Notes: generated from the letters alone by a model not told the origin. Numbered from the stretch's first letter, positions 1 through 6,914 are shown. The stretch: 8,500 bases of DNA from Ferroglobus sp964463865 (GCA_964463865.1 CAYXDX010000067.1:1-8500); one strand, 5' to 3'. Program-made: numbers and translations.

Positions 1-213
1 GTGAAAGTCGTCAGAAATCTTGTGGGGGCTACCAATCCGGTGGAAGCTTCTCCGGGAACGATAAGGGGAGACTTTGCGATGGACATAGGCAGGAACGTAG
101 TTCACGCTTCGGATTCGCGTGAATCTGCCGAAAGAGAGATATCGCTGTTCTTCAAGGACGAGGAGATAGTCAGCTACGAAAGAGCGGACGAGAGCTGGAT
201 TTACGAATCATGA
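1..213 (+). CDS. ndk: Nucleoside diphosphate kinase, C-terminal part (5' end outside window)
   Basis: The last 70 residues of nucleoside diphosphate kinase, which moves the gamma phosphate of ATP onto other (d)NDPs through a phosphohistidine and so balances cytosolic nucleotide pools. Visible family motifs are GATNPVEASPGTIRGDF near the start, the active-site block NVVHASDS (His codon at 103-105), and the terminal EEIVSYERADESWIYE. The family is normally about 150 residues, so roughly the first half lies upstream. The GTG at position 1 is therefore an internal valine codon, not a start. The active-site block has HASD where many bacterial enzymes have HGSD. The stop codon overlaps the infB start in ATGA, so the two are probably translationally coupled. 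In many archaea this gene follows rpl7ae, rps28e and rpl24e; that upstream context is expected but not seen here. Confidence 0.96.
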   Translation: MKVVRNLVGATNPVEASPGTIRGDFAMDIGRNVVHASDSRESAEREISLFFKDEEIVSYERADESWIYES

Positions 214-1976
214 AAAAGCTCAGAACTCCCATAGTCGCGGTTCTCGGACACGTCGATCACGGTAAGACGACGCTGTTAGACAAGATTAGGAACACGAGGG
301 TCGTGGCCAAAGAGGCCGGGGGGATTACTCAGCACATTGGAGCGACGGAAGTTCCGATAGACCTCATAAAAGAGATCTGCGGCGAACTCTGGAGACCGAA
401 CATAACGATTCCCGGCCTTCTTTTTATTGACACTCCCGGCCACAAGGCTTTCACGAATTTGAGGAAGAGGGGTGGAGCTTTAGCGGACCTCGCTATTCTC
501 GTGGTGGACATCAACGAAGGATTCAAACCTCAGACGGAAGAAGCGTTGATGATTCTCAGGACTTTTAAAACGCCATTCGTGGTTGCCGCAAACAAAATCG
601 ACAAAATTCCGGGATGGCAGAGTTACGAAAACGAACCCTTTTTGAAGTCCTTCCAGAAGCAGGATGATGTGGTCAAGCAGAGGCTGGAAAACAAAATATA
701 CGAGCTGATAGGAGACCTCTACAAGTTTGGCTTCTCCGCCGACAGGTTCGACAAGATAAGAGACTTCACGAAAACTCTGGCGATAATACCGATCTCCGCC
801 CTGACGGGAGAAGGAATTCCGGAATTGCTTCTCGTCCTCGTAGGACTCGCGCAGAGGTACCTTGAGAAAAACCTCAGACTTCACGTCGAGGGTAAGGCGA
901 GAGGAACTGTTCTCGAAGTTAAGGAGGAAAAGGGACTCGGAATAACGATGGACGCGATAATCTACGACGGAACTCTGCGAGTGGGTGATAAAATAGCGAT
1001 AGGCGGAGTTAACGGAGTTATCGTCACTCACGTCAGGGGAATTTTGAAGCCGAGACCCGCGCAAGAGATAAGGGTGGAGAGCAGGTTCAGGAGCGTTAAG
1101 GAAGTTACAGCTGCAGCCGGAGTCAAGATAGTCGCTCCGAACATAGAAAACGTGGTTGCCGGAAGCGAGTTCGAAGTCGTGGAGAGCGAAGAGGACGTGA
1201 AAAAGTTCGAAGAGAGAATTAGAAAGGAAATAGAATCCGTGACGATAAGAACGGATGAGGAGGGCATAGTGCTAAAAACAGACACTCTCGGAAGCCTCGA
1301 AGCGCTTGTAAACGAGTTTAGAGAAGCTGGAGTTCCGATAAAAAAAGCTGAGGTTGGAGATGTGGACAAAAGAGATGTCGTAGAAGCTGCTGCAAACAGG
1401 GACGAAATAAACAGGGTCGTCGTGGGTTTCAACGTCAAAGTGCTGCCCGGAGTGGAGGAGGAGGCGTCGAGATATGGAGTCAGGATATTTCTCGACAGCA
1501 TAATCTACTCGCTGATGGACAACTACATAAACTGGAGAGAGGAGCAGAAGAGGTTGAGAGAGAGACAGAAAATTGAGAGCCTGATCAAGCCGTGCAAAAT
1601 TCAGCTCCTGAAGGATTTCATATTCAGGAGGAGTAAGCCTGCCATAGTCGGAGTTAAAATCCTCGCTGGTGAGTTGAGGAGGGACGTCAAACTCATAAAG
1701 CCCGACGGAACGCCTGCTGGAACAGTAAGGAGCATTCAGAAGGGTGGAGAAAACATTCCGGTGGCAACTGAAGGCGACGAGGTTGCGATCGCGATAGACG
1801 GAGTGATGATCGGAAGACACCTTGAAGGTAACGAGATTCTCTACGTCGACGTTCCCGAGAGGCACGCTAAAATAATTGAGAAGGATTTGCTCGACTCTCT
1901 CTCCGAAGAAACTAAGAAGGCGTTTATGGAGTTTCTCGAGATTAAAAGAAAAGAAAACCCGTTCTGGGGGAGGTGA
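210..1976 (+). CDS. infB: Translation initiation factor aIF5B (IF-2 homologue)
   Basis: A 588-residue GTPase that promotes ribosomal subunit joining and initiator tRNA placement. The G domain is complete: G1 GHVDHGKT (13-20), switch I GGITQHIGA (37-45), G3 DTPGH (74-78), G4 NKID (128-131) and G5 SAL (196-198). Beta-barrel domain II follows (about 230-340), then domain III (about 360-450), a long charged connecting helix (about 465-500), and domain IV ending with helices at EETKKAFMEFLEIKRKENPF. The length fits archaeal aIF5B, which lacks the long N-terminal extensions of bacterial IF2 and eukaryotic eIF5B. No intein interrupts the G domain, although some archaeal homologues carry one. The start is fixed by the ATGA overlap with ndk and by the usual short N-terminus before G1. 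A strong ribosome binding site for rps6e lies over its last codons. Confidence 0.98.
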   Translation: MKKLRTPIVAVLGHVDHGKTTLLDKIRNTRVVAKEAGGITQHIGATEVPIDLIKEICGELWRPNITIPGLLFIDTPGHKAFTNLRKRGGALADLAILVVDINEGFKPQTEEALMILRTFKTPFVVAANKIDKIPGWQSYENEPFLKSFQKQDDVVKQRLENKIYELIGDLYKFGFSADRFDKIRDFTKTLAIIPISALTGEGIPELLLVLVGLAQRYLEKNLRLHVEGKARGTVLEVKEEKGLGITMDAIIYDGTLRVGDKIAIGGVNGVIVTHVRGILKPRPAQEIRVESRFRSVKEVTAAAGVKIVAPNIENVVAGSEFEVVESEEDVKKFEERIRKEIESVTIRTDEEGIVLKTDTLGSLEALVNEFREAGVPIKKAEVGDVDKRDVVEAAANRDEINRVVVGFNVKVLPGVEEEASRYGVRIFLDSIIYSLMDNYINWREEQKRLRERQKIESLIKPCKIQLLKDFIFRRSKPAIVGVKILAGELRRDVKLIKPDGTPAGTVRSIQKGGENIPVATEGDEVAIAIDGVMIGRHLEGNEILYVDVPERHAKIIEKDLLDSLSEETKKAFMEFLEIKRKENPFWGR

Positions 1977-1977
1977 T
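1969..1977 (+). promoter_or_regulatory. Strong Shine-Dalgarno site for rps6e
   Basis: GGAGGTGAT is a nine-base match to the complement of the archaeal 16S rRNA 3' end. It covers the infB stop codon (TGA at 1974-1976) and ends 5 bases before the rps6e ATG. It decides the rps6e start and suggests efficient independent initiation on the polycistronic mRNA. No other gene junction in the window has a match this long. Confidence 0.85.
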
Positions 1978-1982
1978 AGGTT

Positions 1983-2372
1983 ATGGAGTTTAAGGTCGTT
2001 ATTTCCGATCCGGAAACCGGAAAGGCGTATCAGAAGGTCGTGAGCGGAGCGAACGCGAACAAGCTTATCGGTAAGGAGATAGGAGACGTTATAAACGGAA
2101 CGCTCGTAGATCTCCCGCCAGACTACGAGCTTCAGATAACCGGGGGGACAGACAAGGACGGATTCCCGATGAGACCGGACATACCCGGAGGAGTTAGAAA
2201 GAGGATACTGCTATCCGGAGGAGTGGGATACAGACCGAAAGAGAAGGGCGTCAGAAAGAGGAAGATGGTCAGGGGCAGGATGATCACAAGGGACATCGTC
2301 CAGATTAACATGAAGGTTGTGAAGAAGGGCAAGGTGCCGCTCGAGGAGTTCTTCAAGAAGGAACAGTCATGA
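1983..2372 (+). CDS. rps6e: 30S ribosomal protein S6e
   Basis: A 129-residue small-subunit protein of the eS6 family, found in archaea and eukaryotes. It begins with the beta-rich MEFKVVISDPETGKAYQ segment. It then shows the family-typical ITGGTDKDGFPMRPDIPG (about residues 52-69), the glycine-rich GVRKRILLSGGVGYRP, and a basic RKRKMVRGRMI stretch consistent with rRNA binding. The length is normal for archaeal S6e, which lacks the phosphorylated C-terminal tail of the eukaryotic protein. The start is set by the Shine-Dalgarno site at 1969-1977. The gene follows infB by 6 bases and overlaps the next gene by 4 bases (ATGA), placing it in the ndk-infB operon, an arrangement typical of euryarchaea. 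Confidence 0.97.
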   Translation: MEFKVVISDPETGKAYQKVVSGANANKLIGKEIGDVINGTLVDLPPDYELQITGGTDKDGFPMRPDIPGGVRKRILLSGGVGYRPKEKGVRKRKMVRGRMITRDIVQINMKVVKKGKVPLEEFFKKEQS

Positions 2373-2992
2373 GCCTCCTTGAAGATAAGAAGAGGGCCAG
2401 ATTTTTTTACAAGTATTTTTCCAAGATTTACGACTACGTAAATCCGATATTTTACTCGCTCGAAATGAGGAAGAAGGTCGTGGACTTAGCCGACATCCAA
2501 GAGGGCGATTTCGTTCTTGAAGTCGGATGTGGAACGGGCTTCACGACGGAAGAAATCGTTAGTAGGGTGGGAGAGGAAAACGTCGTCGCCGTGGACATAA
2601 CGCCGGAGCAGATGGAGAAAGCCGTCGAGAGGTTCAGCAACGCGAACTTCGTTAGGGGCGACGCGGAAAACCTTCCGTTTAAAGACTCGACGTTTGACGC
2701 GTCGATATCTGCGGGAAGCATAGAATACTGGCCGAATCCGTTGAAAGGGATAAAAGAAATGGCGAGGGTCACGAAGAGCGGAGGAAGAGTGGTGATACTC
2801 GCTCCAAGGAAACCCGACAATCCGATAGTCAGGAGGTTTGCCGAGTCGGTAATGCTGTTCCCTTCCACGCAGCAGATGGTTCTGTGGTTTGAAAAAGCTG
2901 GTTTGGAGGATTTAAGGGTCGTCGAGACTGGTCCGTATTCTTTCTGGAGCAAGCTCGTGGTGATAATAAGCGGCAGGGTGCCGGAAAAGTAA
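2369..2992 (+). CDS. VTE3-like class I SAM-dependent methyltransferase
   Basis: A 207-residue Rossmann-fold methyltransferase. SAM-binding motif I is VLEVGCGTGF (49-58), the acidic residue after beta-2 is D76 (AVDITP), and GDAENLPF (97-104) is the adenine-side motif. SAGSIEYWPNP (114-124) follows, then RVTKSGGRVVILAP and a region MLFPSTQQ..WFEKAG (162-178). From memory, the SAGSIEYWP-P-GIKE block, the FA--MLFP...WF-KAG region and the N-terminal FYK-FS--YD-VNP closely match plant VTE3 (2-methyl-6-phytylbenzoquinol methyltransferase). That suggests methylation of a membrane quinone ring, possibly menaquinone, rather than RNA or protein; the substrate is inference. The start is the ATG in the ATGA overlap with rps6e, preceded by GAAGG. 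It is probably cotranscribed with the ribosomal cluster, which does not itself explain the role. The MT fold is near certain; the quinone assignment is moderate. Confidence 0.85.
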   Translation: MSLLEDKKRARFFYKYFSKIYDYVNPIFYSLEMRKKVVDLADIQEGDFVLEVGCGTGFTTEEIVSRVGEENVVAVDITPEQMEKAVERFSNANFVRGDAENLPFKDSTFDASISAGSIEYWPNPLKGIKEMARVTKSGGRVVILAPRKPDNPIVRRFAESVMLFPSTQQMVLWFEKAGLEDLRVVETGPYSFWSKLVVIISGRVPEK

Positions 2993-2994
2993 TA

Positions 2995-4035
2995 TTGTTC
3001 TTAACGCTAACTTCGGTTGTGGAGTTAGTAAAGATAAGGCATCTCGTTAGGTTGAGCAGGTTTGACGTCTGTCACGAGAAATGTGCTTTCGATCCGCTCA
3101 GGCTCGTTTACGTTTCCAAATCTGGAAAGAGGGAGTTTAACCTATTTAAAACGCTCGTTTCTTCTTCGTGCTCGTTTGACTGTAAGTATTGCAGAAACGC
3201 TTGGAAAAAAGGCGTAAAGGCTACGCCCGAAGAGATAGCGAGAGCGTTCTTTTTGTTGAAGGAGAAGGGTTTGGTCGAGGGAGCGTTTATCAGCAACTCG
3301 ATAAGCGACCCGGAGAAGGCGATGGACGAAATCCTTGAAGCTGGCGAGCTCATACGAAAGCGACACTCTGGATACTTGCACCTGAAAATAGTCCCCGGAG
3401 CTTCGAGAGATCAGGTTAAGCGGGCGGTTGAACTTGCGAACAGAGTCAGCGTGAACATCGAGAGCCCGTCGAAGTCGATCCTCTCGGAGGTGTGCAGCGT
3501 CAAAACGAAAGAAGACATTCTCCGGAGGCTAAGGTGGGGAATCAGGGAAGCTAAGAAGTCTGGAAGAAGCTTCACGACGCAGATGATTGCGGGGATCGGC
3601 GAAAGAGACGAGGACGTGATAAAAGTCGCGGAGAAGCTATACCGATACGGCGTCAGGAGGGTGTATTATTCGAGGTTCGTGCCGGTAAAAGGAACGCCGC
3701 TCGAAAAAATGAAAGCTGAAAGTAAATGTAGAGTTGCGAACCTCTACAGGGTGGACGCGCTGATGAGAGTGTATGGATACACTTACAAGGACTTCAGAGA
3801 CATTCTGGTCGATGGTTTCCTGCCAAAAGAAGACCCAAAGGTGCTCGTAGCACTCAAAAAAGAGAACCTCAGAACTATCGAAATTCCCGGCGTCGGAAAG
3901 AAGATAGCTTCGCTGATCGAAAGCGGATACTCTCTCGCTGAAATTAAGAGGATGGGTTATTCGGTTAAGAGGATCTCCGCTTTCGTTAACCAGAGAAGGT
4001 TGAGCGAGTTTTTACCCGAACATGACGTCAAGTAA
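2995..4035 (+). CDS. Radical SAM protein with C-terminal helix-hairpin-helix
   Basis: A 346-residue protein. The radical SAM 4Fe-4S motif is CSFDCKYC (C59, C63, C66; CxxxCxxC), within a TIM-barrel-like region to about 240. That region includes FISNSIS, LHLKIVPGAS, VSVNIESPS, TTQMIAG and VYYSRFVPVKGTP. The C-terminus has EIPGVGKKIASLI (296-308), a helix-hairpin-helix, then a second helical segment. As I recall it, this architecture and these motifs match the COG4277/TIGR03916 group, called putative DNA modification/repair radical SAM proteins and in bacteria often paired with a uracil-DNA glycosylase-like protein. No such partner is seen here. The substrate is unknown. There is an extra CHEKC pair (C26, C30) before the cluster. 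The start is uncertain: TTG at 2995, 2 bases after the previous stop, or GTG at 3019; neither has a clear Shine-Dalgarno. The 3' end overlaps the opposite-strand zinc-ribbon gene by 24 bases. Confidence 0.88.
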   Translation: MFLTLTSVVELVKIRHLVRLSRFDVCHEKCAFDPLRLVYVSKSGKREFNLFKTLVSSSCSFDCKYCRNAWKKGVKATPEEIARAFFLLKEKGLVEGAFISNSISDPEKAMDEILEAGELIRKRHSGYLHLKIVPGASRDQVKRAVELANRVSVNIESPSKSILSEVCSVKTKEDILRRLRWGIREAKKSGRSFTTQMIAGIGERDEDVIKVAEKLYRYGVRRVYYSRFVPVKGTPLEKMKAESKCRVANLYRVDALMRVYGYTYKDFRDILVDGFLPKEDPKVLVALKKENLRTIEIPGVGKKIASLIESGYSLAEIKRMGYSVKRISAFVNQRRLSEFLPEHDVK

Positions 4036-4251
4036 GTCTCCGAGAATTCCTTTTCTCCCGTCAACGACTTTCTTGGAGTAGAACTCTGTGTATCCACAGT
4101 TTTTGCAAGAAATTGCGTAGAAAATTTTCGACTGTATGTCGAAGATTTTCGTCAGACCTGTTCCGGTCATCGCGACGCTTTCGACTTCGCAGTCTGTCGA
4201 ACTGCACTTCGCACACTTAAACCTCGTTTTTACGGCTTCTTCGAACCTCAT
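4012..4251 (-). CDS. Small zinc-ribbon protein
   Basis: A 79-residue protein with two Cys pairs: CAKC (C13, C16, with another Cys at 21) and CKNC (C49, C52). These frame a compact beta domain, the layout of a zinc ribbon. A conserved-looking middle (AMTGTGLTKIFDIQSKIFYAISC) and the segment GYTEFY after the second pair resemble the family annotated as nucleic-acid-binding Zn-ribbon proteins (DUF2082-like), which I recall only at family level. It lies 37 bases downstream of sua5 on the same strand and probably belongs to the elp3-sua5 operon. A weak AT-rich TATA-like stretch near 4286-4296 could give it its own transcript. No convincing Shine-Dalgarno precedes the ATG. Its 3' end runs 24 bases into the convergent radical SAM gene. 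The specific function is unknown. Confidence 0.85.
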   Translation of the reverse strand: MRFEEAVKTRFKCAKCSSTDCEVESVAMTGTGLTKIFDIQSKIFYAISCKNCGYTEFYSKKVVDGRKGILGDLLDVMFG

Positions 4252-4288
4252 GGAATTTGTTCTGAAGAGAAAGATTTCAGCTTTACGG

Positions 4289-5293
4289 TTAAATTCTGAA
4301 AACTCTCCCAGCTTTCGACAATCTGTTCATTATGGCTTTTCCCAACCCCTTCTCCTCGACTCCCTGAACTATTATGACGTCGCAATCTCTGTCGAGCTCT
4401 CTGAGAGCTTTGAAGAGGTTTCTCGCAAAGTCTTCTAACGTTTTTCCGAGGTCGTAGTAAGCGAACTCTTCGCTCTTTCTGTTCAAGTTCATTCCGGCTA
4501 TTCCCACCCTGTAACCTTTTTCAGCGAACCTCTTCGCAATTTCTTCGGCTTTCCCCAAAAAGTTCTTCCCGACGAGCACGATCGTTTCCGCTTCTGGTGC
4601 GTAGTGCTTGTATTTCATTCCGGGGCTTTTCGCTACGCTAACGTCTTCCGCGAACTTTACGTCCACGAACCTTTCGAGCTCTTCCTTGGTTACGGCTCCC
4701 GGCCTAAGTATCTCGACTGGATAGACGGTTACGTCGACGACCGTCGATTCCAGCCCGATTTTCGTCTCGCCCCCGTCGATTATGCAGTCGACGAGGTTTC
4801 CGAGGTCTTCAACGACGTGCTCGGCTTTTGTAGGGCTTGGTCTTCCGCTTTTGTTCGCCGACGGAGCAGCTATTGGCGTTTCGCTGAACTCTATCAGTTT
4901 TAGAGCTACCTTGTGATCCGGCATTCTCACAGCCACGGTATCGAGACCGGCGGTGGTTATTTTCGGAACCTTCTTGTTCTTCATCACGAGCGTCAGCGGG
5001 CCGGGAAAGAACTCTTCCATTAGCTTCTCCGCTATCTCGTTCGGTTCGGCTATTTCGTAGACTCGATCGACGCTGTCTACGTGGACTATTAGCGGATTGT
5101 CCGCTGGCCTTCCCTTAACTTCGAAGATTTTTCTGACGGCCATCTCGTTAAGCGCGTCTGCTCCGAGTCCGTATACAGTTTCGGTCGGGAAGGCAACGAG
5201 TCCGCCGCTTTTAATAACCTCTGCAGCGGCGGAAATTTTGTCAGGTTCGGGCTCGTTGGGATCTACTTTAAGAATCCTCGTTTTTATTCTCAT
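4289..5293 (-). CDS. sua5: L-threonylcarbamoyladenylate synthase, Sua5 type
   Basis: A 334-residue two-domain enzyme that makes threonylcarbamoyl-AMP from threonine, bicarbonate and ATP, the first step of t6A37 formation on ANN-decoding tRNAs. The KEOPS complex then transfers the group. The YrdC domain covers about 15-205, with FPTETVYGLG (35-44), KGRP (60-63), FPGPLT (96-101), VRMPDH (122-127) and APSANKSGRPSPT (143-155). The Sua5-specific linker is SPGMKYKHYAP (223-233), and a Rossmann-like C-terminal Sua5 domain (about 236-334) begins ETIVLVG and ends with GLGKAIMNRLSKA. It is the long Sua5 form, not the short YrdC/TsaC form. Its ATG overlaps the elp3 stop in ATGA, so the two are probably coupled. 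The pairing makes sense because both enzymes modify the anticodon loop. Confidence 0.97.
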   Translation of the reverse strand: MRIKTRILKVDPNEPEPDKISAAAEVIKSGGLVAFPTETVYGLGADALNEMAVRKIFEVKGRPADNPLIVHVDSVDRVYEIAEPNEIAEKLMEEFFPGPLTLVMKNKKVPKITTAGLDTVAVRMPDHKVALKLIEFSETPIAAPSANKSGRPSPTKAEHVVEDLGNLVDCIIDGGETKIGLESTVVDVTVYPVEILRPGAVTKEELERFVDVKFAEDVSVAKSPGMKYKHYAPEAETIVLVGKNFLGKAEEIAKRFAEKGYRVGIAGMNLNRKSEEFAYYDLGKTLEDFARNLFKALRELDRDCDVIIVQGVEEKGLGKAIMNRLSKAGRVFRI

Positions 5294-6864
5294 AGCTTCT
5301 TCACCATGTATTCGAACTCCTTTCTGTATCCTCTCTTCCTGTAATACTCTCTCACGCCCACGCCACTTATAACGGCTATCCTGTCGAATTCTTCCCTGGC
5401 CACTTCCTCTGCCTCTCTCAAAAGCTTTTCTCCGAAACCCTTGTGCTGGAAGGCGTCGTCGTCTTTAGAACTTAACGGTATGGCCTCTCCGTAGACGTGC
5501 AGCTCTCTTATTAGTGCACAATCCTTTAAAACGTCTATGAACGGCTCTCTCGGAAACCTGAGTCTAACGAATCCGATGAGGACGTCTTCGCTCGGGATCT
5601 CGTATGATATGAAGAATTCCTTTCCGCCGGACGCTCTGTATTCCCTCACGACGAGCTCGAAGTCTTTTTTCTCGAACTTTTTCAGCCTTAGCCCAGCTTC
5701 CCTACACCTTATGCACCTGCACGAGTATCCGAGCTCTTTCAACTTCTCGTGAACGAGCTGTCTGATGTTCCCTTTGTCCAGACCGATAGCTGCGTTGACG
5801 GGAATGTCGCGCTGAATCCTCTGGATTCTGACGTATTCCGGAATGTATCTCTTGGCCCTCGCTATTAGCTCGACGACCTCTTCAGTCGAATACGGTCTGT
5901 ATTCTCCTCTCTCGAACATCTCGTAGAGCTTCGTCCCTTTGACGACTAAGGTCGGGTAGATTTTCAGGTAATCTGGCTTGAAGCGTTCGTCCTCAAACAG
6001 GATCCTGAACATCTTTAAATCCCTCTCGAAGTCGCTCCCCGGAAGTCCGGGCATTATGTGGTAGCCGACTTTGAAAGCAGAATCTCTAAGCAGCCGCGTA
6101 GCCTCCACGACCTCTTTGACTCCGTGCCCTCTGTTTATTCTCTCGAGAACGTCGTCGTAAACGCTCTGAACCCCAATCTCTACTTTGGTCCCTCCGTATC
6201 TCAGCATTTCGAGGATGTGCTCTTCTTTAGCGTAGTCAGGACGGGTTTCGAACGTCATTCCTACGCATCTCGCCTTCGCTCTCTCGTTCTTCAGCTTAGC
6301 CTCCTCTACGGTCTTGGAAAGGTCGAGCTCCGATTCGAAGCTGTTCAACGCTCTGTATATTCCGAGCACGAAGGAGTCTCTGTATTCCTTTTCTCTCGCT
6401 ATGAAGGTCCCTCCCATTACGATTATTTCGACCTTGTCGGTCGCGTGACCAATTGCTTTCAGCTCGGTCAGTCTGGCTGTAACCTGCTTGAATGGATCGT
6501 AGTTGTGCTGTCTTCCTCTTTGGGCTGCGGGCTCCAGCCCTATGTAGCTCTGAGGAGTGTTGAACTCCACGCCACCGGGACACGGAACGCATTTACCGTG
6601 AGGACATTTGGCTGGAGAACTCATCACGCTTACGACGGCTACTCCGCTGAGCGTTCTTACGGGTTTTACCTTTAGAACCTTTCTGAGCTTTTCGTAGCCT
6701 TCTATACCTTCGGAAAACTTCAAAATGTCTGCATCGCTCGGGAACCTGTCGAGCTTAAACTTTTTGGCGAACTCCCTTTTGATCTTACCGACTGACCTTT
6801 TATCGTTCACACCCCTCCTCAGTATCTCCTTAGCTATTTCGACGCACGCCGTTTTGTAGTCCAT
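5290..6864 (-). CDS. elp3: Elp3 tRNA U34 carboxymethyltransferase/acetyltransferase-like enzyme
   Basis: A 524-residue Elongator catalytic subunit homologue. Archaea have Elp3 without the other Elongator subunits. It uses radical SAM chemistry and acetyl-CoA to install a carboxymethyl-type group at C5 of wobble U34. An N-terminal tRNA-binding region (1-80) precedes the iron-sulfur motif CPHGKCVPCPGG (Cys 87, 92, 95). The radical SAM barrel follows, with IVMGGTF, GMTFETRPDY, EIGVQSVYDDVL, GYHIMPGLPG and KIYPTLVV. A Cys cluster SCRCIRCREAG fits the family's zinc-binding linker. The C-terminal GNAT domain carries the acetyl-CoA loop QHKGFGEKLL (473-482) and ends REYYRKRGY..EFEYMVKKL. No disruption is visible. 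It is first in the minus-strand operon and overlaps sua5 by 4 bases. The start fits a TATA box 28 bases upstream, implying a nearly leaderless mRNA. Confidence 0.97.
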   Translation of the reverse strand: MDYKTACVEIAKEILRRGVNDKRSVGKIKREFAKKFKLDRFPSDADILKFSEGIEGYEKLRKVLKVKPVRTLSGVAVVSVMSSPAKCPHGKCVPCPGGVEFNTPQSYIGLEPAAQRGRQHNYDPFKQVTARLTELKAIGHATDKVEIIVMGGTFIAREKEYRDSFVLGIYRALNSFESELDLSKTVEEAKLKNERAKARCVGMTFETRPDYAKEEHILEMLRYGGTKVEIGVQSVYDDVLERINRGHGVKEVVEATRLLRDSAFKVGYHIMPGLPGSDFERDLKMFRILFEDERFKPDYLKIYPTLVVKGTKLYEMFERGEYRPYSTEEVVELIARAKRYIPEYVRIQRIQRDIPVNAAIGLDKGNIRQLVHEKLKELGYSCRCIRCREAGLRLKKFEKKDFELVVREYRASGGKEFFISYEIPSEDVLIGFVRLRFPREPFIDVLKDCALIRELHVYGEAIPLSSKDDDAFQHKGFGEKLLREAEEVAREEFDRIAVISGVGVREYYRKRGYRKEFEYMVKKL

Positions 6865-6888
6865 CCTTCGAAAGTGAGCACCTTAGAA

Positions 6889-6895
6889 TTTAAAA
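6889..6895 (-). promoter_or_regulatory. Predicted TATA box for elp3
   Basis: Read on the minus strand the sequence is TTTTAAA, centred at 6892, 28 bases upstream of the elp3 ATG (first base 6864). Archaeal transcription usually starts about 25-28 bases downstream of the TATA centre, so the mRNA would begin at or within a couple of bases of the ATG. No Shine-Dalgarno with proper spacing is present, which agrees with leaderless translation. This is a position-based prediction only. Confidence 0.6.
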
Positions 6896-6914
6896 CTTTG
6901 TTAGTCTCGCAACC

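Noticed and set aside
1..3. GTG at the first base as the start of a complete 70-residue gene
   Set aside because: The protein begins in the middle of the nucleoside diphosphate kinase fold and lacks its N-terminal half. The GTG is an internal valine codon created by the window edge.
1028..1501. Minus-strand open frame of 157 codons opposite infB
   Set aside because: Ser/Thr/Leu-rich shadow of the infB coding frame, with no family motifs; infB is unambiguous here.
4604..4903. Plus-strand open frame of 99 codons opposite sua5
   Set aside because: Antisense to conserved YrdC/Sua5 motifs, without recognisable domains or a ribosome binding site.
6058..6675. Plus-strand open frame of 205 codons opposite elp3
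   Set aside because: It lies wholly within the conserved radical SAM domain of elp3 on the other strand. Its composition fits a shadow frame and there is no start context.
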